Below, one piece after another: positions 16,829 through 27,050 of a DNA stretch of 54,404 nt. The stretch comes from Planctomycetaceae bacterium (GTDB lineage Bacteria; Planctomycetota; Planctomycetia; Planctomycetales; Planctomycetaceae), in the NCBI GenBank assembly GCA_002724315.1, contig PBOJ01000083.1, positions 1-54,404 of the forward strand, read 5' to 3'. A program made the translations under genes and the position numbers. Numbering within the stretch: the first letter of the stretch is position 1; each line of letters opens with the position of its first letter. A model generated the notes under the pieces. That model searched no databases, was not told where the DNA came from, and saw nothing but the letters and a program-made list of their open reading frames with translations.

Positions 16829-19396
16829 ATGACAAACCGCGTGGTCCTGCTGTCGGTCATTTTCCTGGCCACCATCCCCGGCCGCCTGTTGTCGCAGACC
16901 GTCGCCGAGTCACCTCCTCTCCGGTCCGCCGGAGATCGCCCCGTGGACATCCGGCACCTGAAGCTCGAGCTGGATGTCGACCTCGAGGCCCGCCGCATTG
17001 CGGGCACCGCCACGCTGAATCTCGTCGTTCTGCGACCGCTCTCGACCATCCGGCTCGATGCCGTCAACCACCAGATCACGGCGGTCCGGGGCCGCCGGGG
17101 CAAAGACAAGCCGTCGGGCCTGGAGTTCGAGAATACCGGACGCGAGATCCTGGTGCACTTGCCGGCACGTGCGGCCGCCGGGGCGGAGTGGCAACTGGCC
17201 ATCGATTACTCGGTCACCAACCCCGCCACCGGCCTGCACTTCTTTGGTCCCACACCCAAGACGCCCAGGCAACCGCTGATGGTCTGGAGTCACGGCGAAC
17301 CGATTTCCAATCGTTACTGGTTTCCCTCTCAGGATCACCCGGCTGAGCGGCAGTCCTCGGAGATCGTCGCGACCGTTCCGGCGGGAATGGAGTGCCTTTC
17401 CAACGGAAAACTGGTTTCGCGTAAGAAGGCCGACGGGGGCAAGCGGACGACGTTTCACTGGAAGCAGGAGAAGTCACACGTCAGCTATCTGACGACGCTG
17501 GTGGTCGGTCGGTTCGAGGTGACTCGCGAGCGATGGCGGGGCCGGCCGGTGCTCTATTACGTGCCGCCCGACCAGGCCGATGACACGGCCCGTACCTTCG
17601 GTCGCACCGTCGAGATGCTTGACTTCTTCAGCGACACGTTCGGCATCGAGTACCCGTGGGAGAAGTACGCCCAGGTGGTTGTCGAACAGTTCACCGCCGG
17701 GGGGATGGAGAACACCAGCGCCACGACGCTCTACCGCGGGGTCATGCACGACGAGCGGGCGATGCTCGACAGCACGCCCGACCGCCTGATCGCCCACGAA
17801 CTCGGACACCAGTGGTGGGGTGATCTGGTGCCCTGCCGCAACTGGAGTCACCTGTGGCTCAACGAGGGCTTTGCCACCTACAGCGAGGTGCTGTGGTACG
17901 AGCACAAATTGGGACGAGACGAGGCGGATTACCTGCTGTACTCGAAAAGTCGATCGGGCCGCTCCGGCGGTGCTCTGACGCGGCCGATCGTCGATCGCCG
18001 CTACCCGTCTCCACGGAGCATGTTCGATTCGCGGGCCTACCCCAAGGCCGGCTGGGTGCTGCACATGCTCCGGCACCGGGTCGGGGATGATGCATTCCTG
18101 CGAGCGTTGAAACGGTACGGCACGGTCTACGCCTACCAGGTGGCCGAGACCGGTGACCTGCGACGCACCTTCGAACGGCTGCTTGGGCATTCCCTGGAAC
18201 GATTCTTCTTTGACTGGACCGAGCGACCCGGCCATCCGGTGGTGACCGTGTCGAGTCGCTACGATGCCGACGCGAAGCAGGTCCGGGTCGAGGTGACACA
18301 GGACCAGAAGGGCGAACCGTTCGCATTTCCACTGACCGTCTCGTTTGCTGTCTCCGGCCGATCCGAACCTGTGCGGTTGGACCTGACGGTGACCGAAAAG
18401 CGGCAGGTGGCCTTCGTGCCGGTCCCCTCACGGCCAACGCTGGTGCGGGTCGATCCCCAGCACTCGTTGCTGGCCGAGGTGAAGGAAAAGAAGGCCCGCG
18501 GCTGGTGGGTGGCGCAGCTGAAAAATGCTCCTCGAGTGCCGGAGCGGCTGCGGGCTGTGGCCCACTTTGCGCCCAGCCGCAACGCGGCAGACCGAAAACT
18601 GCTTGTCGAGGCGGTGTCCAACGACAAGTTCTATGGTGTGCGGGTGGCCGCGGCTGCTGCGCTGGGCCGCGTGGCTGACGACCTGTCGCGTCCGGCCCTG
18701 CTGGCGGCCCTGGAACAGGACAACCCACACGTTCGTTCGGCGGCAGCCACCGCACTGGGAGCCTTTGGCAAGAACGACGCGGTGGCCGATGTGCTCGAGG
18801 CCGCCTGGTCGGAAGGAGATCGCAGCTACAAGGTGGAGGCGGCGGTCCTGAAATCACTGGCCCGGATCCGTAAGCCGCCTTTGAAGATGCTCGAAGACGC
18901 CCTGGGGCGGGATTCGCATCGCGAGGTGATCCGCCAGACGGCGTTGACCGCGTTGGCACGCCGCAAGGAGCCGCGGGCGATCGAGATCCTGCTCGAGTGG
19001 ACCGGTGCCGATCGACCCCGCCGGTGCCGGATGGCGGCGATTGCCGGGCTGGGCCAACGGGTGACCCGGGTGGCGACGCCCGAGATGGAAACCGGAAAGG
19101 TCGTCACGCGGTTGACCGGCCTGTTGCAGGCCCCGGGCCCGCGGATCCGGGCTGCCGCATTGCAGGCGATGAGGCGATTGGGGGGATCGGCGAAGGCGGC
19201 CGAGGATGTTGTGGCCAGCCTGGCAGAACATGATCCGGAAGGCCGTGTGCGGGTCGCTGCCCAGGCGGCACTGAAGGCCATGCAGACGGAAAAGACCGCC
19301 TCGGCCGAACTGGACCGGTTGCGGGGCGAACTGGAATCGCTGCGGAAACGGAACCGGGACCTGGCCGACCGGTTGAAGAAACTGGAGGCGAAGTAG
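16829..19396 (+). CDS. Exported M1-family metallo-aminopeptidase with HEAT repeats and C-terminal coiled coil
   Basis: 855 residues. Signal peptide (residues 1-23), N-terminal M1 beta domain, the exopeptidase motif as GGMEN near residue 292 and the zinc site HELGHQWW near 325 with the second Glu in LWLNEGFATY, i.e. HExxH-18-E. A downstream KAGWVLHMLRHRVG block is typical of M1 enzymes. Residues about 560-810 are HEAT-like repeats (VAAAAALGRVADD, IRAAALQAMRRLG), and the last 30 residues form a heptad-rich coiled coil (LDRLRGELESLRKRNRDLA). Releases N-terminal amino acids from peptides, likely in the periplasm; the repeats may anchor or oligomerise it. GGAG lies 9 bases before the ATG. Its stop is 3 bases from the stop of the convergent WD40 gene. 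Confidence 0.9.
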   Translation: MTNRVVLLSVIFLATIPGRLLSQTVAESPPLRSAGDRPVDIRHLKLELDVDLEARRIAGTATLNLVVLRPLSTIRLDAVNHQITAVRGRRGKDKPSGLEFENTGREILVHLPARAAAGAEWQLAIDYSVTNPATGLHFFGPTPKTPRQPLMVWSHGEPISNRYWFPSQDHPAERQSSEIVATVPAGMECLSNGKLVSRKKADGGKRTTFHWKQEKSHVSYLTTLVVGRFEVTRERWRGRPVLYYVPPDQADDTARTFGRTVEMLDFFSDTFGIEYPWEKYAQVVVEQFTAGGMENTSATTLYRGVMHDERAMLDSTPDRLIAHELGHQWWGDLVPCRNWSHLWLNEGFATYSEVLWYEHKLGRDEADYLLYSKSRSGRSGGALTRPIVDRRYPSPRSMFDSRAYPKAGWVLHMLRHRVGDDAFLRALKRYGTVYAYQVAETGDLRRTFERLLGHSLERFFFDWTERPGHPVVTVSSRYDADAKQVRVEVTQDQKGEPFAFPLTVSFAVSGRSEPVRLDLTVTEKRQVAFVPVPSRPTLVRVDPQHSLLAEVKEKKARGWWVAQLKNAPRVPERLRAVAHFAPSRNAADRKLLVEAVSNDKFYGVRVAAAAALGRVADDLSRPALLAALEQDNPHVRSAAATALGAFGKNDAVADVLEAAWSEGDRSYKVEAAVLKSLARIRKPPLKMLEDALGRDSHREVIRQTALTALARRKEPRAIEILLEWTGADRPRRCRMAAIAGLGQRVTRVATPEMETGKVVTRLTGLLQAPGPRIRAAALQAMRRLGGSAKAAEDVVASLAEHDPEGRVRVAAQAALKAMQTEKTASAELDRLRGELESLRKRNRDLADRLKKLEAK

Positions 19397-19399
19397 GGC

Positions 19400-20413
19400 T
19401 TAGCCCTTCTTGGCCTTTTCGGTTATCCGGCTGATCCGCACAACTCCGTCGTAGTGCGCGGTGGCCAGGTGGAGGTTATCCGGCGAGAGATGCAGGTCAC
19501 GGGCCGAGTCCTTCATCTTCAGCTGGTGAAACTCGTTGGCCTGGCCCTTTTTCCAGAAGTAGAGGAAGCCCCCGCCGGGTCCGCCGGCTGCACCGATCGT
19601 GATGCCCGTCGGGTGCAGGGCCAATCCCCAGGCCACTGCCCTGGGCTTGGCCTTGGCCAGGTGCTTGGTCGTCTCCTTGGCGGTTTTCCAGTCGAAGATC
19701 ACCACAGACGGGTTGCCGACGCAGGCGAATGCGTTGGTGACGTTGGTGATCCCGCCGATGGCCAGTTGCGTGCCGTCCTGGCTGAAATCGATGGCCCGCA
19801 CGCCGCCGATGTCGGCCTTGAAGCCGCCGTCGTACTTGTAGAGCGACTTGGCCTGGAAGCGGCGACCTGCCTTGCCCGTGGCCGTTTCCCACTCGAACAG
19901 GTGGCACTTCAGGTCACCGGTGACCAGTCGTTTGCCGTCGGGGTGGAATGCCACGTTGTAGACGTGGTGCTGGTGGCCGGGCATCGTTCGCACCGGTGAT
20001 CCGTCGGCCATCTTCCAGAGCTTGACCAGCTTGTCATTGCCGACACTGGCCAGCAGGGTGCCGTCGGGGCTGACGGCGATGGCCCGGACCCAGCCCTGGT
20101 GGGCCGCGACCGAGCGGAGCGGTTTGGGGGCGGCGTCGGTGGTCGGCCACCAGATCAGCCGGCCGTCGTAACCGGCGGTGATCACCTGGCTGCCGTCCCT
20201 GGAAAATGCGATTCCGCGAACCCACGCGTCGGTTCCCTGCAGCGCGACCTTCTTGTTCTCCTTGGTGTCCCATCGCCAGACCTGGTAGTCCTGGGCACCG
20301 TAGAAAACGTACCGACCGGTGGGGTCGAAACGGCAGGAGATCAACGGATTGCCGTGCTTGAGTTCCTGGACGACGTGTGTCTTGGTGGCATCGATCTTGG
20401 CTGGAGCGGTCAT
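19400..20413 (-). CDS. WD40-repeat protein
   Basis: 337 residues from ATG 20413 (MTAPAKIDATKTHVVQEL); the frame is open further upstream but that part lacks repeat sequence and would cover the promoter region. Several WD40 blades are visible (CRFDPTGRYVFYGAQDYQVW, GIAFSRDGSQVITAGYDGRL, IAVSPDGTLLASVGNDKLVK, VAFHPDGKRLVTGDLKCHLF, LHLSPDNLHLATAHYDGVVR). No signal peptide or membrane segment, so a cytoplasmic beta-propeller. A protein-interaction scaffold is the usual role; partner unknown. Divergent from the DUF1549/DUF1553 gene starting at 20498, with which it shares a control region. Confidence 0.88.
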   Translation of the reverse strand: MTAPAKIDATKTHVVQELKHGNPLISCRFDPTGRYVFYGAQDYQVWRWDTKENKKVALQGTDAWVRGIAFSRDGSQVITAGYDGRLIWWPTTDAAPKPLRSVAAHQGWVRAIAVSPDGTLLASVGNDKLVKLWKMADGSPVRTMPGHQHHVYNVAFHPDGKRLVTGDLKCHLFEWETATGKAGRRFQAKSLYKYDGGFKADIGGVRAIDFSQDGTQLAIGGITNVTNAFACVGNPSVVIFDWKTAKETTKHLAKAKPRAVAWGLALHPTGITIGAAGGPGGGFLYFWKKGQANEFHQLKMKDSARDLHLSPDNLHLATAHYDGVVRISRITEKAKKG

Positions 20414-20421
20414 CCCTTGAT

Positions 20422-20455
20422 TCTCGCGTTGTTGGCGTGTGGGATCAACGCGAGA
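20422..20455. promoter_or_regulatory. Perfect 10-bp inverted repeat in divergent promoter region
   Basis: TCTCGCGTTG at 20422-20431 and CAACGCGAGA at 20446-20455 with a 14-base spacer. It lies between the starts of the WD40 gene (20413) and the DUF1549/DUF1553 gene (20498), so it could be an operator acting on one or both, or a hairpin in the WD40 5' leader. Confidence 0.5.
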
Positions 20456-20481
20456 TCGGTGTTGTCGGCAGACGGTGATCC

Positions 20482-20487
20482 TATAAT
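20482..20487 (+). promoter_or_regulatory. Possible -10 box (TATAAT)
   Basis: A perfect TATAAT 10 bases before ATG 20498. If used, the transcript would be almost leaderless. No good -35 hexamer at 16-18 bases upstream was found, so this is tentative. Confidence 0.3.
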
Positions 20488-20497
20488 GGCGGGCACC

Positions 20498-23400
20498 ATG
20501 AAACGTATCCCATTGCTGTTGCCGGTGGTTTTGCTGCTGGTGTCCACTGATCTCTCTGCCGCCGACAAGGCCGCCGGGAAACCGACAGTGGCCCAGTTGG
20601 AGCATTTCGAAAAGGTGATCCGGCCACTGCTGTCCAGGCGGTGTTTTTCCTGTCACAGCAAGTCGGCCAAGAAACTGAAAGCGGGACTGAGGCTCGACAC
20701 CCGCAAGCGGGCACTGGCCGGAGGGGAGACCGGGCCGGCGCTGGTCCCGGGTGACCCGGACAAGAGCCTGTTGGTGCAGGCGATCCGTTACGACGGTGAC
20801 TACAAGATGCCGCCGGCAGGCAAGTTGCCGCCCGAGGAGATCCGGATCCTGACCGAGTGGATCCGGGGGGGAGCGGCGTGGCCGGCCGGCGGTGCCGACA
20901 CTGTTGACCCGTCAGCCCCGTTCGACCTGGATGCCCGACGGAAATCCCACTGGGCCTGGCAACCGGTGAAAGTGGTCGAGCCCCGCCCGTTGCCCGAGGG
21001 AACGCCGGAGAAGCTGATCTCGTGGGCCACTTCGCCGGTCGACCGGTACGTGCTCGAGCAACTGCTCGCCCGGAAACTCGCACCCGCCGCGGACGCTGAC
21101 AAGGTGACGTGGCTGCGTCGGGTCACCTACGACCTGACCGGCATGCCTCCCACACCCGCCGAAATCGATGCCTTTGTCGGGGACCGGACGGGCCAGGCGG
21201 ACCAGAAGGTCGTCGACCGGCTTCTCAGAAGTACCCGGTTCGGCGAACACTGGGCGCGACACTGGCTGGACCTGGTTCGTTTTGCCGAGTCGCGTGGGCA
21301 CGAGTCGGACTATGTGAGTCCCAACGCCTGGGAGTACCGCGACTACGTGATCCGGGCGCTCAACTCTGACGTGGCCTACGACCTGTTCGTGGTCGAGCAC
21401 GTGGCCGGAGACCTGTTGCCGACCCCGCGGCGGAATCCGGTCAAGGGGTTCAACGAGTCGATCCTGGGGACGGGGTTCTGGCACCTGGGCGACTGGTGCC
21501 ACTCGCCGGTCGATGTCCGACAGGACGAGGCCGACCGCCAGGACAACATGATCGATGTCTTCAGCAAGACCTTCCTGGGCCTGACGGTCAGTTGTGCACG
21601 GTGTCACGACCACAAGTTCGACGCCATCTCCCAGGCCGACTATTACGCCCTCTCGGGTTTTCTCAAGAGCAGTGGTTTCCGGCTGGTCCGTTTCGAAACG
21701 ATCGACCACAACCGCGAGGTCGCCAGCCGCCTGGCCGAATCGCGGCAGCAGGCCCGTCGCAAGCTGTATGCGGTGATCCGGGGTGAGATCGCCGCCGGGC
21801 TGGCGAACCTGCCTGCCTACCTGCTCTCGGCCCGCGACGTGATCGCCGCCGGAAGTCCCGACGATGCGGCCGCCCAGGTTGCCGCGGCGAATGCCCGCAA
21901 GCTGGATGTCCAGCGACTCCAGCGGGTGATCGCTCACCTGCTGGTTGCCGAGAAGAACGATGTGGATCCTCTTCACGCCTGGGCCAGGCTCTGCCGGGTG
22001 CCCGGAAATCCGGACGCCAAGGCGGTGGCGGCGGTGCTGGACCCGATGCGCAAGACCTGGGCCGCCCGCCGTACGGCTGCCGGATCCGCTTTGGCCAAGT
22101 CGCGAGTGCTGGTCGATTTCACCCGCCTGGAAGGTCGCCGCTGGCGTCAGGATGGGTCGTCATTCCGCACCGGGCCGGTTGAACCGGGTGATTTCGTGAT
22201 GACTGAGAACCCGGCGCAACCCTTCGGCCAGGTGTTCACTCGCGGTGGCGCCGCCTGGGACCGGGCATTTTCAGGACTCGCCGTGGCCGCTGGCAGCGAA
22301 AACGAGAACGGGAAGCTGTCTGGCTGGGTCCGGGCCGGGCGGACGATCCGCACGCCGACATTCCAGATGAAGACGGGCCGATTGTGGCACCTGGTCGCCG
22401 GTGGTGGTCACGCCTTCGCTTCGGTCAACTCGCACCGGCTGCTCCACGGACCGCTGCATGGTCGGACCGTGGCCGCATGGGACGCCGGTGACAACCGGCC
22501 CCGCTGGATCCACCAGGATCTCTCACGGTTGGCGGGACACCAGGCCCACATCGAGTTTTCGAGCCGGGGCGACAACCCGTTGCAGTTGTTCATGGTGGTC
22601 GAGAGTGATCGGCAGCCGGGCGACCCGTTTGCCGGTGACGCTGTCGGGGCTCTCGCGTCCCGGTTCGATGCCAAGCAGGCTGGTACGCTGCCGGCCGCAG
22701 CGGCGGCTTCTGCCAGGCTGCTGAAGACGGCCGCTGACTGGTCGCGAAACCCGACACCCAACGACGCCGCTGACCAGGCGGTGGTGCTCGACTGGCTGGT
22801 CCGCCACCTGCCGCTGATGGTGGCCAATCCGGCTGCGTCGGAGATGAAGTTGTCGATCGCTGCCCGGGGACTGCTGGCCAGGGAAAAACGGCTGGTCGGC
22901 GAGGTCCGCAGGACGTCCCGCCTGGCGATGGCGATGTGGGATGGATCGGCGGTCAACCAGAAGTTGTTCGTCCGAGGCAATCCGAAACAGCGGGGCAAGG
23001 CCGTGCCGCGAAGAATGCTCCAGGCGCTGGGTGGGAAGCCGGTCAAGGTGACCAGCCCGGGCAGCGGCCGGTTGTCGCTGGCCGCGGAACTGGTCCTCGG
23101 AGGCCGCAATCCCCTGGTGGCCCGCGTGATGGCCAACCGGATCTGGCATCACCTGTTTGGCCGGGGCCTGGTGCCGACCGTCGACAACTTCGGAGTCCAG
23201 GGGCAGGCTCCCTCGCACCCCGAGCTGCTCGATTGGCTTGCTGATCGGTTTCGCCGCAATCGCTGGTCGATCAAGACGATGATCCGCCAGCTGGTGCTTT
23301 CCCGGACTTATCGCATGTCCAGTCGGCCATCGGCAGAGGCGGTCGCCGCCGATCCGGTCAACGTCTGGCTGCACAGCATGCGTGTCCGGCGACTGCATGG

Positions 23401-23947
23401 CGAGGCGATTCGTGACGCGATGCTCAGTGTCTCGGGCCGGCTCGACACCGCCTACCTCGGAAAGAGCGTCCCGGTGTACCTTTCTCCGCACATGATCGGA
23501 CGAGGTCGACCCAAGAGCGGTCCGATGGACGGGAACGGGAGGCGAACCATCTACATAGGAGTTCGTCGCAACTTCCTCTCGTCGATGATGCTGGCATTCG
23601 ACACTCCCCAGCCCTTCTCGACGGTCGGCCGTCGCACGAAGTCCAACGTGCCGGCCCAGGCCCTGATCCTGATGAACGATCCGTTCGTGGTCGGGCAGGC
23701 GGGGCTGTGGGCCAAGCGGTTGCTGGCACTCGAGAAACTCGACACCGGTGGCCGCATCAGCGCGATGTACCGCCAGGCGTTCGGTCGTCCACCCAGTGAT
23801 GACGAACGTGGTGCTGCCGTCGGTTTCCTGGTCGAGCAGGGACGCCGGTACGGACTGACCGACAAGCAGGGGCCCGGTGATCCCAGGCCATGGAGTGACC
23901 TTTGTCACGTGATGTTCAACGCCAAGGAATTCATCTTCATCAATTGA
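20498..23947 (+). CDS. Exported PSCyt1-DUF1549-DUF1553 cytochrome-like protein
   Basis: 1149 residues from ATG 20498 (an ATG four codons upstream is possible). Signal peptide ends near residue 24. A PSCyt1 domain carries a CFSCH heme-binding motif near residue 49; DUF1549 follows with a second CXXCH (CARCHDHKFD) near 368; DUF1553 forms the C-terminus (NPLVARVMANRIWHHLFGRG; TYRMSS; FNAKEFIFIN). Between them, about residues 530-700, is a beta-rich jelly-roll-like segment (FRTGPVEPGDFVM, RLWHLVAGGGHAFASVNSHR). Family function is unknown; in planctomycetes it is repeatedly found beside DUF1501 proteins, as here, where the partner starts 80 bases downstream. Probably periplasmic and c-type heme-containing. 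Confidence 0.92.
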   Translation: MKRIPLLLPVVLLLVSTDLSAADKAAGKPTVAQLEHFEKVIRPLLSRRCFSCHSKSAKKLKAGLRLDTRKRALAGGETGPALVPGDPDKSLLVQAIRYDGDYKMPPAGKLPPEEIRILTEWIRGGAAWPAGGADTVDPSAPFDLDARRKSHWAWQPVKVVEPRPLPEGTPEKLISWATSPVDRYVLEQLLARKLAPAADADKVTWLRRVTYDLTGMPPTPAEIDAFVGDRTGQADQKVVDRLLRSTRFGEHWARHWLDLVRFAESRGHESDYVSPNAWEYRDYVIRALNSDVAYDLFVVEHVAGDLLPTPRRNPVKGFNESILGTGFWHLGDWCHSPVDVRQDEADRQDNMIDVFSKTFLGLTVSCARCHDHKFDAISQADYYALSGFLKSSGFRLVRFETIDHNREVASRLAESRQQARRKLYAVIRGEIAAGLANLPAYLLSARDVIAAGSPDDAAAQVAAANARKLDVQRLQRVIAHLLVAEKNDVDPLHAWARLCRVPGNPDAKAVAAVLDPMRKTWAARRTAAGSALAKSRVLVDFTRLEGRRWRQDGSSFRTGPVEPGDFVMTENPAQPFGQVFTRGGAAWDRAFSGLAVAAGSENENGKLSGWVRAGRTIRTPTFQMKTGRLWHLVAGGGHAFASVNSHRLLHGPLHGRTVAAWDAGDNRPRWIHQDLSRLAGHQAHIEFSSRGDNPLQLFMVVESDRQPGDPFAGDAVGALASRFDAKQAGTLPAAAAASARLLKTAADWSRNPTPNDAADQAVVLDWLVRHLPLMVANPAASEMKLSIAARGLLAREKRLVGEVRRTSRLAMAMWDGSAVNQKLFVRGNPKQRGKAVPRRMLQALGGKPVKVTSPGSGRLSLAAELVLGGRNPLVARVMANRIWHHLFGRGLVPTVDNFGVQGQAPSHPELLDWLADRFRRNRWSIKTMIRQLVLSRTYRMSSRPSAEAVAADPVNVWLHSMRVRRLHGEAIRDAMLSVSGRLDTAYLGKSVPVYLSPHMIGRGRPKSGPMDGNGRRTIYIGVRRNFLSSMMLAFDTPQPFSTVGRRTKSNVPAQALILMNDPFVVGQAGLWAKRLLALEKLDTGGRISAMYRQAFGRPPSDDERGAAVGFLVEQGRRYGLTDKQGPGDPRPWSDLCHVMFNAKEFIFIN

Positions 23948-24027
23948 CACCTTCCGGGTGTCGCGGCGACCGGTTTGCATGACCGGTTCCCCGCAGGCAC
24001 CTCGGGTGCATCCGGGATTCTCGACCG

Positions 24028-25458
24028 ATGAACCATTGCCACCGCTTCTTGCCTCCTCCGACGACCCGTCGGGAAATGTTGATGCAGGCCGCTCACGGCT
24101 TCGGTGGCGTTGCCCTGGCGACGATGCTCGCCGGCGAGACGGCCTCTGCTGCTGAGGGACCTCTCGATCCGAAGACCACTCATTTTCCGGCAAAGGCCAA
24201 GCGGGTCATATTTCTTTACATGGATGGAGGACCCTCGCAGGTCGACACCTTCGACCCCAAGCCGGCACTGGAGAAATTCCATGGCCAGGATCCTCACCGG
24301 GTCTTCAAGGTCGAGCCGACCCAGTTCAATAACGTTGGCAAGGTGTTGAAGTCGCCCTGGGCGTTCAAGCAATACGGCGAGAGCGGCCTGCCGGTCAGTG
24401 CACTGTTTCCGACGATCGGCGAGCACTGTGCCGACGACCTGTGCGTGGTCCGTTCGATGATTGCTCCGTTCTCCGAGCACACCAACGCGAACTTCTTTCT
24501 GCACACCGGAACCGGTTTGCAGGGGCGACCGGCCCACGGGGCCTGGGTGGCCTACGGGTTGGGCAGCGAGTGCCAGGACTTGCCCGCCTACGTGGTGCTC
24601 AATGGGGGTCTGATTCCCTCGGGCGGACTTGACTGTTTCGGCAGCGGATTTTTGCCGGCCGCCTTCCAGGGATCGGTGTTTCAACCCGGCAACAGCCCGG
24701 TGGCCAACATCACCCCGCGGGAGGCGAAGCCGGATCTGCAGTCGGCGAAGCTGGCGCTGATCAAGCGATTGGACCGCAACCTGCTGGGTCGGGTGGGCCG
24801 AGTCGACCAGGTGGAAAGCGCGATCTCGAATTACGAGTTGGCGGCGCGGATGCAGATGGCCGTGCCGGAGTTGATGGATCTCGGTGATGAGACCAAGGCG
24901 ACCCAGTCGCTGTACGGCATGGACGACGACTTTGCCAACACCCGGAAGTACGGCCGGTTGTGCCTGGTGGCCCGGCGGATGGTCGAGCGAGGTGTGCGGT
25001 TCATCGAGTTGACCTGCACAGGCGGCAACGGCGATCGCTGGGATCAGCATGGTGGACTGGTCGATGGGCACACGAAGAACTCGCGGGCGATCGATCGTCC
25101 GGTGGCCGGCCTGATCCGCGACCTGAAGCAGCGAGGCCTGCTCGACGAGACGCTGATCGTGTGGTGTGGCGAGTTTGGGCGGACACCGTTCGCCCAGGGC
25201 GGCAACGGCCGCGATCACAACCCGTTCGGTTTCTCGATCTGGCTGGCCGGCGGCGGTTCACGTGCGGGATATGTCCATGGCGCGACTGACGAGTTCGGGT
25301 ACCACGCGGTACAGGACAAGGTCGAGGTTTACGACCTGCACGCGACGATGCTGCACCTGATGGGCATGGACCACGAGAAGCTGACCTACCGGTTCTCGAG
25401 CCGCGACATGCGGTTGACCGACGTTCACGGGCGCGTGGTGCCCGAACTGCTGGGTTAG
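24028..25458 (+). CDS. Tat-exported DUF1501 protein (partner of the upstream cytochrome-like gene)
   Basis: 476 residues. N-terminal twin-arginine signal (TRREMLMQAAHGFGGVALAT). DUF1501, an alkaline-phosphatase/sulfatase-superfamily fold: metal-site-like MDGGPSQVDTFDPKP near residues 68-82, SEHTNANFFLHTG, GGNGDRWDQHGG, and the C-terminal GEFGRTPFAQGGNGRDHNP and YDLHATMLHLMGMDHEKLTY blocks. Catalytic activity of this family has not been established to my knowledge. Paired with the gene at 20498-23947; a second, convergent pair lies at 25547-30032. 25459-25546 between the pairs has no gene. Confidence 0.92.
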   Translation: MNHCHRFLPPPTTRREMLMQAAHGFGGVALATMLAGETASAAEGPLDPKTTHFPAKAKRVIFLYMDGGPSQVDTFDPKPALEKFHGQDPHRVFKVEPTQFNNVGKVLKSPWAFKQYGESGLPVSALFPTIGEHCADDLCVVRSMIAPFSEHTNANFFLHTGTGLQGRPAHGAWVAYGLGSECQDLPAYVVLNGGLIPSGGLDCFGSGFLPAAFQGSVFQPGNSPVANITPREAKPDLQSAKLALIKRLDRNLLGRVGRVDQVESAISNYELAARMQMAVPELMDLGDETKATQSLYGMDDDFANTRKYGRLCLVARRMVERGVRFIELTCTGGNGDRWDQHGGLVDGHTKNSRAIDRPVAGLIRDLKQRGLLDETLIVWCGEFGRTPFAQGGNGRDHNPFGFSIWLAGGGSRAGYVHGATDEFGYHAVQDKVEVYDLHATMLHLMGMDHEKLTYRFSSRDMRLTDVHGRVVPELLG

Positions 25459-25520
25459 CTGTCGCCGGGCGAAGAAACGGGCGGCAGGGTCCGCCGCGAG
25501 CGTGTCTCGACCGGACAGAC

Positions 25521-25541
25521 GCTGATCCTCATGCGATCAGC
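25521..25541. terminator. Short hairpin between convergent genes, possible weak terminator
   Basis: GCTGATC (25521-25527), 7-base loop, GATCAGC (25535-25541), between the stops at 25458 and 25547. No T-run follows on either strand, so intrinsic termination is uncertain. Confidence 0.3.
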
Positions 25542-25546
25542 TCATC

Positions 25547-26995
<1,449 letters not shown>

Positions 26996-27050
26996 GGCAA
27001 GAATCCTTGGGCCGGTGGATCGGGCCTCTGGGTCGTATGTGTTCTGAGAA

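Noticed and set aside
15436-17202. Long minus-strand open frame (588 codons) opposite the fucD gene
   Set aside because: It lies antisense to a gene with a complete enolase active site, has no family-like sequence or signal, and is explained by high-GC codon bias.
22523-24193. Minus-strand open frame (556 codons) across the first cytochrome-like gene and its downstream gap
   Set aside because: Low-complexity, Arg/Gly/His-rich shadow translation with no start context; the plus strand encodes a conserved DUF1553 end.
25459-25546. Intrinsic terminator for the convergent DUF1501 genes
   Set aside because: Only a 7-bp stem without a T-run; listed at low confidence only.
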